A stretch of DNA of 64,000 nt from the NCBI RefSeq assembly GCF_039525805.1, contig NZ_BAAAHZ010000014.1; one strand, written 5' to 3'. The DNA comes from Dietzia natronolimnaea (lineage in GTDB: Bacteria > Actinomycetota > Actinomycetes > Mycobacteriales > Mycobacteriaceae). This document shows positions 1-8,774 of the stretch, piece after piece (the stretch's first letter is position 1; every line of letters starts with the position of its first letter). The translations under genes and the position numbers were made by a program. Below the pieces are notes generated by a model that was given only the letters and a program-made list of their open reading frames with translations, was not told the DNA's origin and did no database searches.

Positions 1-1082
1 ATCTTGCCGTCCTGCAGATCCCGGTAGCCCTCGTTGACCTGCTCGAGCGAGTAGGTGGTGGTGATGAGCTCGTCCAGCTTGAGCTTGCCCTCGTCGTACA
101 GGCGCAGCAGCTTGACGATGTCGTACTGCGGGTTGGCCGAACCGAACAGGGTGCCCGTGATGGTCTTGCCGAACAGCGCCATCACGGTGCCGCTGACCTG
201 GACGGTCTTGTCGGTCATGTTGCCCAGGCCGGTGATCACCACGGTGCCACCCTTGCCGATCACGTCGAAGGCGCTCGAGACGACCTGCTCGTCGACGGTG
301 CCCACCAGGATGAGCGCCTGGTCCGCCATCTGGCCCCAGGTGAGCTTCTCCACCTCGGCGTGGGCCTCGGCGGCGTCGGCGAACGCGTGGGTGGCGCCGA
401 ACTTGAGGGCCTCGTCGCGCTTGAACTGGACGGGGTCCACCACCACGACGTGGCGGGCCCCCGAGTGGACGGCGCCCTGGACGGCGTTGATGCCGAGCCC
501 GCCGATGCCGTAGATCACCACGGTGTCGCCCTGGCGCACGTTGCCCGCATAGGTGGCGGTGCCCCAGCCGGAGGGCACGCCGCAGCCCACCAGGACGGCC
601 TTGTCGAGCGGCAGCCAGTCGTCGACCTTGACCACCGAGTGCTGGGAGATCACCGAGCGCTCGGAGAAGGTGCCGAGCATGCACATGGCACCGAATTCCT
701 TGCCGCCCGAGCGGAAGCGGAAGGTGCCGTCGGGCATGTGCCCCTCGAGGATCGTGGCACCCATGTCACAGAGGTTCTGTCGCCCGGTCGAGCAGTACCG
801 GCAGGTGCCGCAGTTGGGGATGAAGGAGCACACCACGTGGTCGCCCGGCTTGACCTTGGTGACGCCCACGCCCACGGCCTCGATGACGCCGGCGCCCTCG
901 TGCCCGCCGACGATCGGGAAGCGCGGCGGGAGCGAGCCGTCGGACAGGTGCAGGTCGGAGTGGCACAGGCCTGCGGCCGTGTACTTGATGAGGACCTCGC
1001 CGGGGCCGGGATCGTCCAGGTCGAGCTCGATGATCTCGAACGGCTGGTGGAGGTCGAACAGTACTGCTGCCTTGGTCTTCAC
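1..1082 (-). CDS. NDMA-type zinc-dependent alcohol dehydrogenase (3' end beyond window)
   Basis: Medium-chain zinc alcohol dehydrogenase oxidising a primary alcohol to the aldehyde. About 360 codons are visible; the 3' end lies outside the window. Translation from GTG at 1082 begins KTKAAVLFD and shows GLCHSDLH and GGHEGAG (catalytic zinc site), NCGTCRYCSTGRQNLC (structural zinc cysteines) and GIGGLGINAVQGA (Rossmann fold). The GTG is preceded by a GAAAGGA ribosome site at 1091-1097. The close resemblance to the actinobacterial NDMA-dependent/mycothiol-type branch is family knowledge. The aldehyde dehydrogenase lies directly upstream on the same strand, so the two probably form an alcohol-to-acid pathway. 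Substrate cannot be read from sequence. Confidence 0.85.
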   Translation of the reverse strand, partial: MKTKAAVLFDLHQPFEIIELDLDDPGPGEVLIKYTAAGLCHSDLHLSDGSLPPRFPIVGGHEGAGVIEAVGVGVTKVKPGDHVVCSFIPNCGTCRYCSTGRQNLCDMGATILEGHMPDGTFRFRSGGKEFGAMCMLGTFSERSVISQHSVVKVDDWLPLDKAVLVGCGVPSGWGTATYAGNVRQGDTVVIYGIGGLGINAVQGAVHSGARHVVVVDPVQFKRDEALKFGATHAFADAAEAHAEVEKLTWGQMADQALILVGTVDEQVVSSAFDVIGKGGTVVITGLGNMTDKTVQVSGTVMALFGKTITGTLFGSANPQYDIVKLLRLYDEGKLKLDELITTTYSLEQVNEGYRDLQDGK

Positions 1083-1160
1083 GGCGGTGTTCCTTTCGGG
1101 GGAGCGGGTGATCGGAAGTGGAGAGGGGTAAAGGGGCGGGTGGGCAAGGGGTGTGGGACG

Positions 1161-1222
1161 NNNNNNNNNNNNNNNNNNNNNNNNNNNNNNNNNNNNNNNN
1201 NNNNNNNNNNNNNNNNNNNNNN
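1161..1222. other. Assembly gap (62 N)
   Basis: A run of Ns lies between the alcohol and aldehyde dehydrogenase genes. Any terminator, promoter or short repeat in this interval is unread; flanking bases are G-rich. Confidence 0.99.
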
Positions 1223-1263
1223 TCCCGGTCCCGGGGGTCGGAGGGAATCCGACCCGGACCAGG

Positions 1264-2793
1264 TCAGAGCTGGATGTTGACCGACCTGGTCTGCGTGTAG
1301 AGGTCCAGTGCGCCCTGGCCCAGCTCGCGGCCCCAGCCGGACTGCTTGAACCCGCCGAACGGCATGGCGGTGTCGAAGCCGTTGTACTGGTTGACCCAGA
1401 CCGAGCCCGCGTGGAGGCGGCTGGCGACCTTGTGGGCCTTGGAGATGTCCTTCGTCCACACCCCGGCGGCCAGGCCGTAGATCGAGTCGTTGGCCTGCCG
1501 GACCGCGTCGTCGACGTCGGTGAACCGCAGGGCCGAGACGACGGGGCCGAAGATCTCGTCCGTCACCACCCGGTGGTCGGGCTCGACGTCCACGAACACG
1601 GTCGGCTGGACGAAGTAGCCGGTGTCACCGTGTCGGCCGCCGCCGGTGAGGGCCCGCCCGCCGTCCTCGATGCCGGCGCGGAGGTAGTAGGAGACCTTGT
1701 CGAACTGGTCCTGGTCGACCAGCGGGCCGAGCTCGGTGGCGGGGTCCAGGCCGTGTCCGATGGTGGCCTGGGCGGCGGCGTCGGCGACGGCCTGCGTGAA
1801 CTTCTCGTAGATGGAGTCCTCGACGTACAGGCGGGTGCCGGCGGTGCAGGCCTGGCCGTGGTTGAACATCCACGCGGCCACGGATCCGGCGACGGCGGCG
1901 TCGAAGTCGCAGTCGGCAAAGACGATGTTGGCGCTCTTGCCGCCCAGCTCGAGGGAGACCTTCTTGAGGTTGCCCTTGGCGGCGTCGACGATCAGCTTGC
2001 CCACCTCGGTGGAGCCGGTGAAGGCCACCTTGTCCACGTCGTCGTGGGCGGAGATCGCGGCGCCGGCGTCGCCGAAGCCGGTGACGATGTTGACCACGCC
2101 GGCGGGCACGCCGGCCTCGGCGATGACCTCGCCCAGGAGCAGCGCGGTCAGCGGAGTCTGCTCGGCCGGCTTGAGGACCAGGGTGTTGCCGGTGGCCAGG
2201 GCGGGGGCGAGCTTCCACGCCGCCATGAGCAGCGGGAAGTTCCAGGGGATGATCTGGCCGCACACGCCCACGGGGACGCGCTGGGTGTAGGCGTGGAACT
2301 GCTTGTCGCCGGCGAACGGCATCGACACGTTGACCGTGGAGCCCTCGATCTTGGTGGACCAGCCGGCGTAGTAGCGGAACACGTCGGCCGCCCACGCCAC
2401 GTCCACGGCGGTGGCGATCGCGACGGACTTGCCGTTGTCCAGGGCCTCGATCTGCCCGAACAGCTCGGCCTTGGCGTCCAGCAGGTCGCCGATGCGCCAC
2501 AGGATCTGCTCGCGCTGGTTGGGCTTCATGGTCGCCCACGCGCCGTCGTCGAAGGCGCGGCGCGCGGCGGCGACGGCCCGGTCGACGTCCTCGGGTCCGC
2601 CGTGCGCGACCTGCGTGATCTCGGCGCCGGTGGCGGGGTCATAGGTGCCGAAGGTGCGGCCGTCCGCCGCGTCGACCCACTGCCCGTCGATGAAGAGCTG
2701 GTGCGGGCGGCCGAGGAAGTCGCGGGCCTCGGCGCCGAGTCGCTCGTCGACCTGGGTGGTGGCGCCGGTGTCCCGGGAGAGTGTGCCGGTCAT
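1264..2793 (-). CDS. NAD-dependent aldehyde dehydrogenase
   Basis: Full-length (509 aa) class-1/2-like aldehyde dehydrogenase oxidising aldehydes to acids. The general base Glu is in LELGGK (E282), the catalytic Cys in NHGQACTAGTR (C316), and the cofactor motif FTGSTEVG lies near 258-265. ATG at 2793 is chosen because a perfect GGAGG lies 5 nt upstream; a TTG start 12 nt further out would consume that ribosome site. It sits between the alcohol dehydrogenase and the AcoR-type activator, all on the same strand, so it probably takes the aldehyde made by the alcohol dehydrogenase. An inverted repeat about 80 bp upstream is a possible activator site. Confidence 0.93.
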   Translation of the reverse strand: MTGTLSRDTGATTQVDERLGAEARDFLGRPHQLFIDGQWVDAADGRTFGTYDPATGAEITQVAHGGPEDVDRAVAAARRAFDDGAWATMKPNQREQILWRIGDLLDAKAELFGQIEALDNGKSVAIATAVDVAWAADVFRYYAGWSTKIEGSTVNVSMPFAGDKQFHAYTQRVPVGVCGQIIPWNFPLLMAAWKLAPALATGNTLVLKPAEQTPLTALLLGEVIAEAGVPAGVVNIVTGFGDAGAAISAHDDVDKVAFTGSTEVGKLIVDAAKGNLKKVSLELGGKSANIVFADCDFDAAVAGSVAAWMFNHGQACTAGTRLYVEDSIYEKFTQAVADAAAQATIGHGLDPATELGPLVDQDQFDKVSYYLRAGIEDGGRALTGGGRHGDTGYFVQPTVFVDVEPDHRVVTDEIFGPVVSALRFTDVDDAVRQANDSIYGLAAGVWTKDISKAHKVASRLHAGSVWVNQYNGFDTAMPFGGFKQSGWGRELGQGALDLYTQTRSVNIQL

Positions 2794-2871
2794 TGTGTCC
2801 TCCAAGAATCCCGACCGGCTCAGGTGTGAGGCCGGTCACAACCCATCATGGGGTCGTGGACGGGACCCGGA

Positions 2872-2890
2872 GTGTTCAGTTTCTGGACAC
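2872..2890. promoter_or_regulatory. Inverted repeat between activator gene and aldehyde dehydrogenase
   Basis: GTGTTCAG-TTT-CTGGACAC: two 8-bp arms (7 of 8 pairs) with a 3-nt centre. It lies just past the stop of the AcoR-type gene and about 80 bp before the aldehyde dehydrogenase start. The position suits an activator operator; assignment to the neighbouring regulator is inference. Confidence 0.4.
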
Positions 2891-2893
2891 CTT

Positions 2894-4708
2894 CTAGGAC
2901 AGGCCGAATTCCCGCATCCGGGCGTAGAGGGTCGTCCGGCTGATGCCCAGCCGCTTGGCGGCGCGGGACCGGACGCCGTCGCAGTCCGCCAACGCGGCCA
3001 CGATCGCGTCGTACTCGCCCCGTGCCAGCTCGCCGGCGCGCGGAGGCCGGACGGCACGGGCGCGGGAGGGCAGTGAGTCCACGTCGAGGGTTCCCGACCC
3101 TCTCCTGGCGGTGTGGGTGAGGCAGTCGCCCAGGACTGACCGCAGTGACACCAGCCCGTTGGGCAGGTCCAGTGCGCAGACGGCGTCCACGAACCGGACC
3201 GTCACGGTCGGCGCCCCGACCCCGCGCCCGGCGGCCAGCTCCGCGACCATCCGGCGCACGATCTCGCCACTCTCGGAACCGCGCTCGTGCAGCGGGCGCA
3301 GGACCGTCCGGGCGCCGCACGCGTCGAGCACCTCCGTCACCGCCGCGCGGGGGTCCTCGCGACTGGTGACGACGACGAGGGCCGCCCCCGCGGACCCCAG
3401 GCGTGCCGCCAGGCGGCGCAGGTCGGCGTCGTCGAGGAGGTCGATGTCGTCCAGGACCAGCGCATCGCCCCGGGCGCCGAGTCCGCGCAGGGCGGGCACC
3501 GCCAGTTCGCGCCAGGCCGCGTCCGCGCTGTCGGCCTCCGCGAGCCGGACGTGCACGGCGTCCGGGCCGGCGAGCGCCGTCGCCGTCGTCGACCGTCCCG
3601 ACCCGGACGGACCCACCACGGCGTGGCACCGGGCGGTGGCGCCCTCGGCACCGACACCGACGCTGGCACCGGCACCGACACCGACACCGGCACCGGCACC
3701 GGCACCGGCCCCCGGACCCGACGTGTCCGCCGGACCCGTGGACCCGGGCGGGGACGTCGTGCCCTGCGTGGAGGTGGAACCCGGGGCGGATGTCATGGCC
3801 CGCGTCGAGGTCGAGCCCGGGGTGGAGCCGGGGCCCGGGGAGGAGGTGCTCCGCAGCGTGGGCGCGGGGTGCTGGTCGGGGAACGTCAGGTCGAGCAGGT
3901 GGCCGCGGCGGCCGACCCGGCTGGACAGGACCCCGACCGTCCCCACCGAGAGTTCCACGACGTCGCCCACCTCGTCCTGCTCCACCAGCCGCCGGAGTCT
4001 TGCGATGTCCCGGGAGGCCAGACGTTCCAGGCTCGAGTGCGAGGCCAGCACCACCTCGTCGCCGAACGCGCAGGTGGCGGTGTCGGAGGATCGGGTGCGT
4101 TCGACGAAGCGGTGCCAGAGTTCGCGGTCGTCCGCGCGGGCGGTGTCGACGTAGCGGGCCTCGATGTCCGCGACGATCTTCCGCACGAACGGCGCGAACA
4201 TGCGGGAGGCGTCGGCGCTCATCCCCGTCAGATCCACCGCCCCGACCAGGCGGCGGGTGAGCGGGTCGACGATCGGGTGCCCGTAACAGGCGAAGTCGCG
4301 CAGGACCTCCGCGAAGTGCTGCTCGCCGTGGATGAAGACCCCGGCGCGGGTCTCGAGCGCCGTGCCGATGCCGTTGTTGCCCACCGCGTCCTCGGTGAGG
4401 GTGGCACCGTCGTCGACTCCCCGCCGCAGGAGCATGCGGGAGATCCGGGCGTTGTCGCGCACCGAGCGGATGACCCGGCCCTCGCGGTCCGCGAGCAGGA
4501 GCATGGCTCCGGTGTCCTTGAGGACCTCGTCGAGGTCGTCCATCACCGGTCGGGCGGCCTCGGCGAGTCGGTGGGACCGGGAGGCGTGCGGATCGGGGGC
4601 ACCGGGGCGCGCGCTCTTCGGGGTCAGTCCGCACGAGGCGGACCGGCGCCAGGACAGGTCCACCGGGTCCTCGCCGGGCGCGACGGGGGAGTGGACTGTC
4701 TGGGTCAC
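2894..4708 (-). CDS. AcoR-like (GAF / degenerate AAA / Fis) transcriptional activator
   Basis: 604-aa regulator of the acetoin/glycerol-catabolism activator type. Order: GAF-like sensor (about 60-220), low-complexity Gly/Ala/Val linker (about 335-360), P-loop domain with GPSGSGRST and LVLDDIDLLDD, and a C-terminal Fis-type helix-turn-helix (RSRAAKRLGISRTTLYARM). The Walker A lysine is arginine and no GAFTGA sigma-54 loop is visible, as expected in a lineage without sigma-54. GTG at 4708 has GGAGG upstream. The linker is encoded by a hexanucleotide repeat (3646-3712). It probably controls the downstream aldehyde/alcohol dehydrogenase genes; the effector is unknown. Confidence 0.85.
   Translation of the reverse strand: MTQTVHSPVAPGEDPVDLSWRRSASCGLTPKSARPGAPDPHASRSHRLAEAARPVMDDLDEVLKDTGAMLLLADREGRVIRSVRDNARISRMLLRRGVDDGATLTEDAVGNNGIGTALETRAGVFIHGEQHFAEVLRDFACYGHPIVDPLTRRLVGAVDLTGMSADASRMFAPFVRKIVADIEARYVDTARADDRELWHRFVERTRSSDTATCAFGDEVVLASHSSLERLASRDIARLRRLVEQDEVGDVVELSVGTVGVLSSRVGRRGHLLDLTFPDQHPAPTLRSTSSPGPGSTPGSTSTRAMTSAPGSTSTQGTTSPPGSTGPADTSGPGAGAGAGAGVGVGAGASVGVGAEGATARCHAVVGPSGSGRSTTATALAGPDAVHVRLAEADSADAAWRELAVPALRGLGARGDALVLDDIDLLDDADLRRLAARLGSAGAALVVVTSREDPRAAVTEVLDACGARTVLRPLHERGSESGEIVRRMVAELAAGRGVGAPTVTVRFVDAVCALDLPNGLVSLRSVLGDCLTHTARRGSGTLDVDSLPSRARAVRPPRAGELARGEYDAIVAALADCDGVRSRAAKRLGISRTTLYARMREFGLS
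3646..3712. repeat. Hexanucleotide (GGCACC/GACACC) microsatellite inside regulator gene
   Basis: About eleven consecutive 6-bp units, GGCACC or GACACC with one variant. Read on the minus strand they encode alternating Gly with Ala or Val in the interdomain linker, so copy-number change would alter linker length without shifting frame. Confidence 0.8.
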
Positions 4709-4814
4709 GGGGCACCTCCGGCCGGATGAGGGGTGTGACTCACACCATACGCAAGCGGGCGGCGGGGTGATCCCAGGGCTCGGGCGATCGGGATCCCGGG
4801 GCTCGGGCGGCGGC

Positions 4815-5753
4815 TCAGTGGCTCCGGGCCGCGTGGGCCGGGTGCACCAGATGCGCGGGGAGCCCGGGCGCGCGGGCGGGACGCGGATGGGCGGCGAGGC
4901 GGGAGGAGACCTCGCCCGCGCACCCGGTCACGGCGTCGACCGCGCGTGCGACAGCCCGGCCGGTCATGCGCCGCCCCGGTGTCACGGCCACCGAGCCGAC
5001 GGCCCGGCCGTCGGCCCGCAGCACGGGGGCCGCCACAGAGGTCACCGCGAGGTCGGCGGCGGAGGAGAGTTCGGCGTCGGTCACGTCGATCTCGGACAGC
5101 TCCACGAAGAGCTCGGAGACGCGGTCGCGCACCAGGGCTCCCACGCCCGAGGACTCCAGGGAGTCGGCCATCCGCAGCAGCTCGCGGCGCGCGGGGGTGA
5201 GGCGCTCGATGGACCAGCCCCGCCGGGCGATCTGCGGCATCACCAGCTCCAGCCGCTCCCTCGCGGCCCCGGTCAGTCCGCCGGAGTCGGACAGCCACCG
5301 CCGCTGGTCGACCAGCGGCAGCCGGGCGACGAGTTCGCGGGCGAAGGGCGCGCGCACCGGGACGACGTGCCCGACGGCGATGTCCGGTCGCGAGGCGGTG
5401 CGCATGCCCGCCCCGACCGCGTCCACGACCTCGCTCATGCCGTCGCGGGTCTCGAAGACCACGGCGGCGATGCCGGTGGCGTCGACGAGTCGCTCCAGCG
5501 GCTGCCTGGCGGCCCGGGCCAGGTCGACCTCGGCGGACAGCGACGCGGCGACCGAGCGCATCCGGGGCCCTGCGCGCCACCCGCCCTCGAGCTTCTCGGC
5601 CCACTGCTCGTCCTGCATCTCGGCGAGCACGGCGTGCAGGGTCGAGCGACTGGCCCCGGTGGCCCGGGCGATCTCGGCGAGGGGCAACGGCGGGCCCTCG
5701 ATCGAGAGCGCCTCGATCACGGAGAGCACGCGGTGGGTGGGCTCGTGTCGCAT
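4815..5753 (-). CDS. IclR-family transcriptional regulator
   Basis: 312-aa IclR-type protein: N-terminal winged helix (VLSVIEALSIEG ... LAEIARATGASRSTLHAVLAEM) followed by an effector-binding domain with hydrophobic sheet segments (VAAPVLRADGRAVGSVAVTP near the end). ATG at 5753 gives the canonical start of the DNA-binding domain. Divergent from cysD with a 168-bp intergenic region carrying a palindrome 12 nt from this start (5766-5775). The neighbourhood does not define the effector. It might control itself or the alcohol/aldehyde dehydrogenase locus; a role in sulfur metabolism is possible but unsupported. Confidence 0.85.
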   Translation of the reverse strand: MRHEPTHRVLSVIEALSIEGPPLPLAEIARATGASRSTLHAVLAEMQDEQWAEKLEGGWRAGPRMRSVAASLSAEVDLARAARQPLERLVDATGIAAVVFETRDGMSEVVDAVGAGMRTASRPDIAVGHVVPVRAPFARELVARLPLVDQRRWLSDSGGLTGAARERLELVMPQIARRGWSIERLTPARRELLRMADSLESSGVGALVRDRVSELFVELSEIDVTDAELSSAADLAVTSVAAPVLRADGRAVGSVAVTPGRRMTGRAVARAVDAVTGCAGEVSSRLAAHPRPARAPGLPAHLVHPAHAARSH

Positions 5754-5765
5754 ATCCGACAGCCT

Positions 5766-5775
5766 ATGTCGACAT
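5766..5775. promoter_or_regulatory. Palindrome ATGTCGACAT before IclR gene
   Basis: Perfect 10-bp palindrome 12 nt upstream of the IclR start codon, in the IclR/cysD divergent region. The position suits an autoregulatory operator. Inference only. Confidence 0.35.
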
Positions 5776-5852
5776 GTGGACGATCTGCCCGGGATTGCCG
5801 TCTCCGAGATGTAAATCGGGTCGCTCGGGGAGCACGATGGTCTCCGAGCCGG

Positions 5853-5876
5853 ACCGCAGACAGACCTGTCTGCGGT
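5853..5876. promoter_or_regulatory. McbR-box-like operator upstream of cysD
   Basis: A perfect 11-bp inverted repeat (ACCGCAGACAG / CTGTCTGCGGT, 2-nt spacer). Its core, CAGAC-N6-GTCTG at 5857-5872, matches the box TAGAC-N6-GTCTA of McbR, the sulfur-metabolism repressor of Corynebacterium glutamicum, except for the outermost base of each half. It lies 46 bp upstream of the cysD start. A second copy of the form is at 12351-12366. Confidence 0.6.
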
Positions 5877-5921
5877 CTGCTGTCCGGTCACGCCGGACGA
5901 GCCCACGACATTGGAGGTCGC

Positions 5922-6839
5922 ATGACAGCGAGGACGGCGGTGACGCTCTCGCACCTCGACGCACTCGAGGCCGAGTCCGTCCACATCTTCCGCGAGGTAG
6001 CCGCGCAGTTCGAACGCCCGGGGATGCTGTTCTCCGGCGGCAAGGACTCCGTGGTGATGTTCCACCTGGCGCGCAAGGCGTTCTGGCCCGCGCCCATGCC
6101 GTTCCCGCTCATGCACGTCGACACCGGTCACAACTTCGACGAGGTCATCGAGTACCGGGACCGGGTGGTCGAGGAGACCGGGGTCCAGCTGCTCGTGTCG
6201 TACGTCCAGGACGACATCGACGCCGGCCGCGTGGTCGAGGAGACGGGCGTCGGCACCAGCCGTAACCGACTCCAGACCGCCGCCCTGCTGCGCGGCATCC
6301 AGGAGAACCGCTTCGACGCCGTGTTCGGCGGCGCCCGCCGCGACGAGGAGAAGGCCCGCGCCAAGGAGCGCGTCTTCTCCTTCCGTGACGCGTTCGGCGC
6401 CTGGGACCCGCGCGCACAGCGCCCCGAGCTGTGGAAGCTGTACAACGGCAACCACCGCAAGGGCGAGCACATCCGGGTGTTCCCGCTGTCCAACTGGACC
6501 GAGCTGGACATCTGGCAGTACATCGAGCGGGAGGACATCGACCTGCCGCCGATCTACTACGCGCACCAGCGCGAGGTGATCGAGCGCGACGGGATGCTCC
6601 TGGCCAAGACGCGGTTCCTCGAGACCCTCCCGGGCGAGGAGGCGCGCACCGAGCTCGTCCGTTTCCGCACCGTCGGCGACGCCACCTGCACCGGGTGTGT
6701 GGAGTCCGACGCCGCCGACAACGCCGCCGTCGTGGCCGAGGTCGCGGGGACCCGCGTCACCGAGCGCGGCGCCACCCGTGCCGACGACCGGATCTCCGAG
6801 GCCGGCATGGAAGACCGCAAGAAGGAAGGCTACTTCTGA
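5922..6839 (+). CDS. cysD: Sulfate adenylyltransferase subunit 2
   Basis: 305-aa catalytic subunit of ATP sulfurylase, making adenosine 5'-phosphosulfate from sulfate and ATP. The PP-loop SGGKDS is at 38-43, followed by HVDTGHNFDEVIEYRD and GGARRDEEKARAKER, all typical of CysD. ATG at 5922 has TTGGAGG five nt before it. Its TGA shares one base with the cysNC ATG (TGATG), so the subunits are translationally coupled. First gene of cysD-cysNC-TauE, with an McbR-like operator upstream. Confidence 0.97.
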   Translation: MTARTAVTLSHLDALEAESVHIFREVAAQFERPGMLFSGGKDSVVMFHLARKAFWPAPMPFPLMHVDTGHNFDEVIEYRDRVVEETGVQLLVSYVQDDIDAGRVVEETGVGTSRNRLQTAALLRGIQENRFDAVFGGARRDEEKARAKERVFSFRDAFGAWDPRAQRPELWKLYNGNHRKGEHIRVFPLSNWTELDIWQYIEREDIDLPPIYYAHQREVIERDGMLLAKTRFLETLPGEEARTELVRFRTVGDATCTGCVESDAADNAAVVAEVAGTRVTERGATRADDRISEAGMEDRKKEGYF

Positions 6840-8770
6840 TGAGCTCCGCCACCACGGCATCGTCCGCGACCAGCGGGCCGACGCTCGCCACCGCCTCGAC
6901 TCTCACCCCGGAGCAGTTGAGCACCATGTCCGAGCACGCCCAGCTGCTGCGCATCGCCACCGCGGGGTCGGTCGACGACGGCAAGTCGACCCTCATCGGG
7001 CGCCTGCTCTACGACTCCAAGGGGATATTCGAGGACCAGCTCGCCTCGATCGAGGCCACCTCGGCCAAGCGCGGTGACGAGTACACCGACCTCGCGCTGC
7101 TCACCGACGGGCTGCGCTCCGAGCGCGAGCAGGGCATCACGATCGACGTGGCCTACCGCTACTTCTCGAGCCCGCGCCGCAAGTTCATCATCGCCGACAC
7201 CCCGGGCCACGTGCAGTACACGCGCAACATGGTCACGGGCGCCTCGACGGCCGACGTGGCGATCATCCTGGTCGACGCCCGCAAGGGGGTGCTGGAGCAG
7301 ACGCGCCGGCACGCGTTCCTCTCCGCGCTGCTGGGCATCCCGCGCCTGGTCGTGGCCGTCAACAAGATGGACCTGGTCGACTACGACGAGGCCACCTACG
7401 AGGCCATCCGCTCCGAGTTCACCGACTTCGCCGCCAAGCTCGAGGTCCACGACGTGACGTTCGTGCCGCTGTCCGCGCTCAAGGGCGACAACGTCGTCGA
7501 CCGCACTGATTCGATGCCCTGGTACACGGGCCCGGCCCTGCTCGACCATCTCGAGAACGTGCACATCGCCTCGGACCGCAACCTGACCGACGTCCGGTTC
7601 CCGGTGCAGTACGTGATCCGCCCCCAGCGCGCCGACGGCCTGGACCACCGGTCCTTCGCCGGCACCGTCGCCGGGGGCATCATGAAGGTCGACGACGAGG
7701 TGGTGGTCATGCCGTCCGGTCGGCAGTCCACCATCAAGGCCATCTGGGGCCCGGGCGGCGCGGAACTGGACGAGGCGGCGGCACCGGCCGCGGTGACCAT
7801 CGCACTCAACGACGAGATCGACATCGTCCGCGGTGAGATGATCGCCCGACCCGGCAACCGCCCGCACCAGGGCACCGAGCTGGAGGCCATGGTCTGCTGG
7901 TTCGCCGACGACTCCACGCTCACGCCCAACAAGCGGTACGTCGTCAAGCACACCACCCGCGACACCAAGGCGATCGTCACGGGCCTGGAGTACCGGCTCG
8001 ACATCAACACCCTGCACCGCGACCCCGACTCCACCGAGCTGGGGCTCAACGAGATCGGCCGCATCGGCCTGCGCACGCAGACGCCGCTGATGTACGACCC
8101 GTACCGCCGTAACCGCGACACCGGCGCGTTCATCCTCGTGGACGAGCTCACCGGCAACACCGTGGGCGCGGGCATGATCATCGGCCCCGCCACCACCGGT
8201 TCCAACGTGGTGTGGCACGCCGGCGCCGTCCAGCGCGGAGACCGCGGGCAGGGTCGCACGCTGTGGCTCACGGGCCTGTCGGGCTCGGGCAAGTCCACGG
8301 TCGCCTCCGAGGTGGAGCGGCTGCTCATCGAGTCCGGGCACCCCGCCTACATCCTCGACGGCGACAACCTGCGGCACGGCCTCAACGCCGACCTCGGGTT
8401 CTCGGCCTCCGACCGGGCGGAGAACATCCGCCGCACCGCGGAGGTGGCGGCGCTGTTCGCCGACGCCGGCGTCGTCGTCATCTGTTCCCTCATCTCCCCG
8501 ATGCGCGCCGACCGCGACAAGGCGCGCAGCGTCCACGCCGCGGCCGACCTGCCCTTCACCGAGGTGTTCGTGGACACCCCGTTGGCCGAGTGCGAAGCAC
8601 GTGACCCCAAGGGGCTCTACGCCAAGGCGCGGGCGGGAGAGATCCCCGAGTTCACCGGCGTGTCCGCGCCCTACGAGCCGCCGCTGACCCCCGACCTGCA
8701 CATCCGGCCGGAGGACGGCACCGCGGAAGAGGTGGCTCAGCGGATCGTCAGCTCGATCCTCGGGGTCTGA
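6839..8770 (+). CDS. cysNC: Bifunctional sulfate adenylyltransferase subunit 1 / adenylylsulfate kinase
   Basis: 643-aa fusion. Residues about 30-460 are the CysN GTPase (GSVDDGKST at 43-51, DTPGHVQYTRN, NKMDLVD) that drives APS synthesis with CysD. Residues about 470-643 are APS kinase (GLSGSGKST near 480, LDGDNLRHGLN, then SLISPMRADR), which makes PAPS. The fusion is usual in mycobacteria and relatives. The ATG overlaps the cysD stop by one base. A TauE/SafE exporter begins 4 nt after its stop, so transport and activation share one transcript. Confidence 0.97.
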   Translation: MSSATTASSATSGPTLATASTLTPEQLSTMSEHAQLLRIATAGSVDDGKSTLIGRLLYDSKGIFEDQLASIEATSAKRGDEYTDLALLTDGLRSEREQGITIDVAYRYFSSPRRKFIIADTPGHVQYTRNMVTGASTADVAIILVDARKGVLEQTRRHAFLSALLGIPRLVVAVNKMDLVDYDEATYEAIRSEFTDFAAKLEVHDVTFVPLSALKGDNVVDRTDSMPWYTGPALLDHLENVHIASDRNLTDVRFPVQYVIRPQRADGLDHRSFAGTVAGGIMKVDDEVVVMPSGRQSTIKAIWGPGGAELDEAAAPAAVTIALNDEIDIVRGEMIARPGNRPHQGTELEAMVCWFADDSTLTPNKRYVVKHTTRDTKAIVTGLEYRLDINTLHRDPDSTELGLNEIGRIGLRTQTPLMYDPYRRNRDTGAFILVDELTGNTVGAGMIIGPATTGSNVVWHAGAVQRGDRGQGRTLWLTGLSGSGKSTVASEVERLLIESGHPAYILDGDNLRHGLNADLGFSASDRAENIRRTAEVAALFADAGVVVICSLISPMRADRDKARSVHAAADLPFTEVFVDTPLAECEARDPKGLYAKARAGEIPEFTGVSAPYEPPLTPDLHIRPEDGTAEEVAQRIVSSILGV

Positions 8771-8774
8771 CCCG

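Noticed and set aside
1153..2829. Long plus-strand open frame opposite the aldehyde dehydrogenase, running through the N gap
   Set aside because: Shadow of the aldehyde dehydrogenase; low-complexity Gly/Val/Asp composition and no domain.
4332..6839. 835-codon frame joining antisense of the regulators to CysD
   Set aside because: CysD homology starts at ATG 5922, which has a perfect ribosome site; upstream translation is antisense to the AcoR-like and IclR genes.
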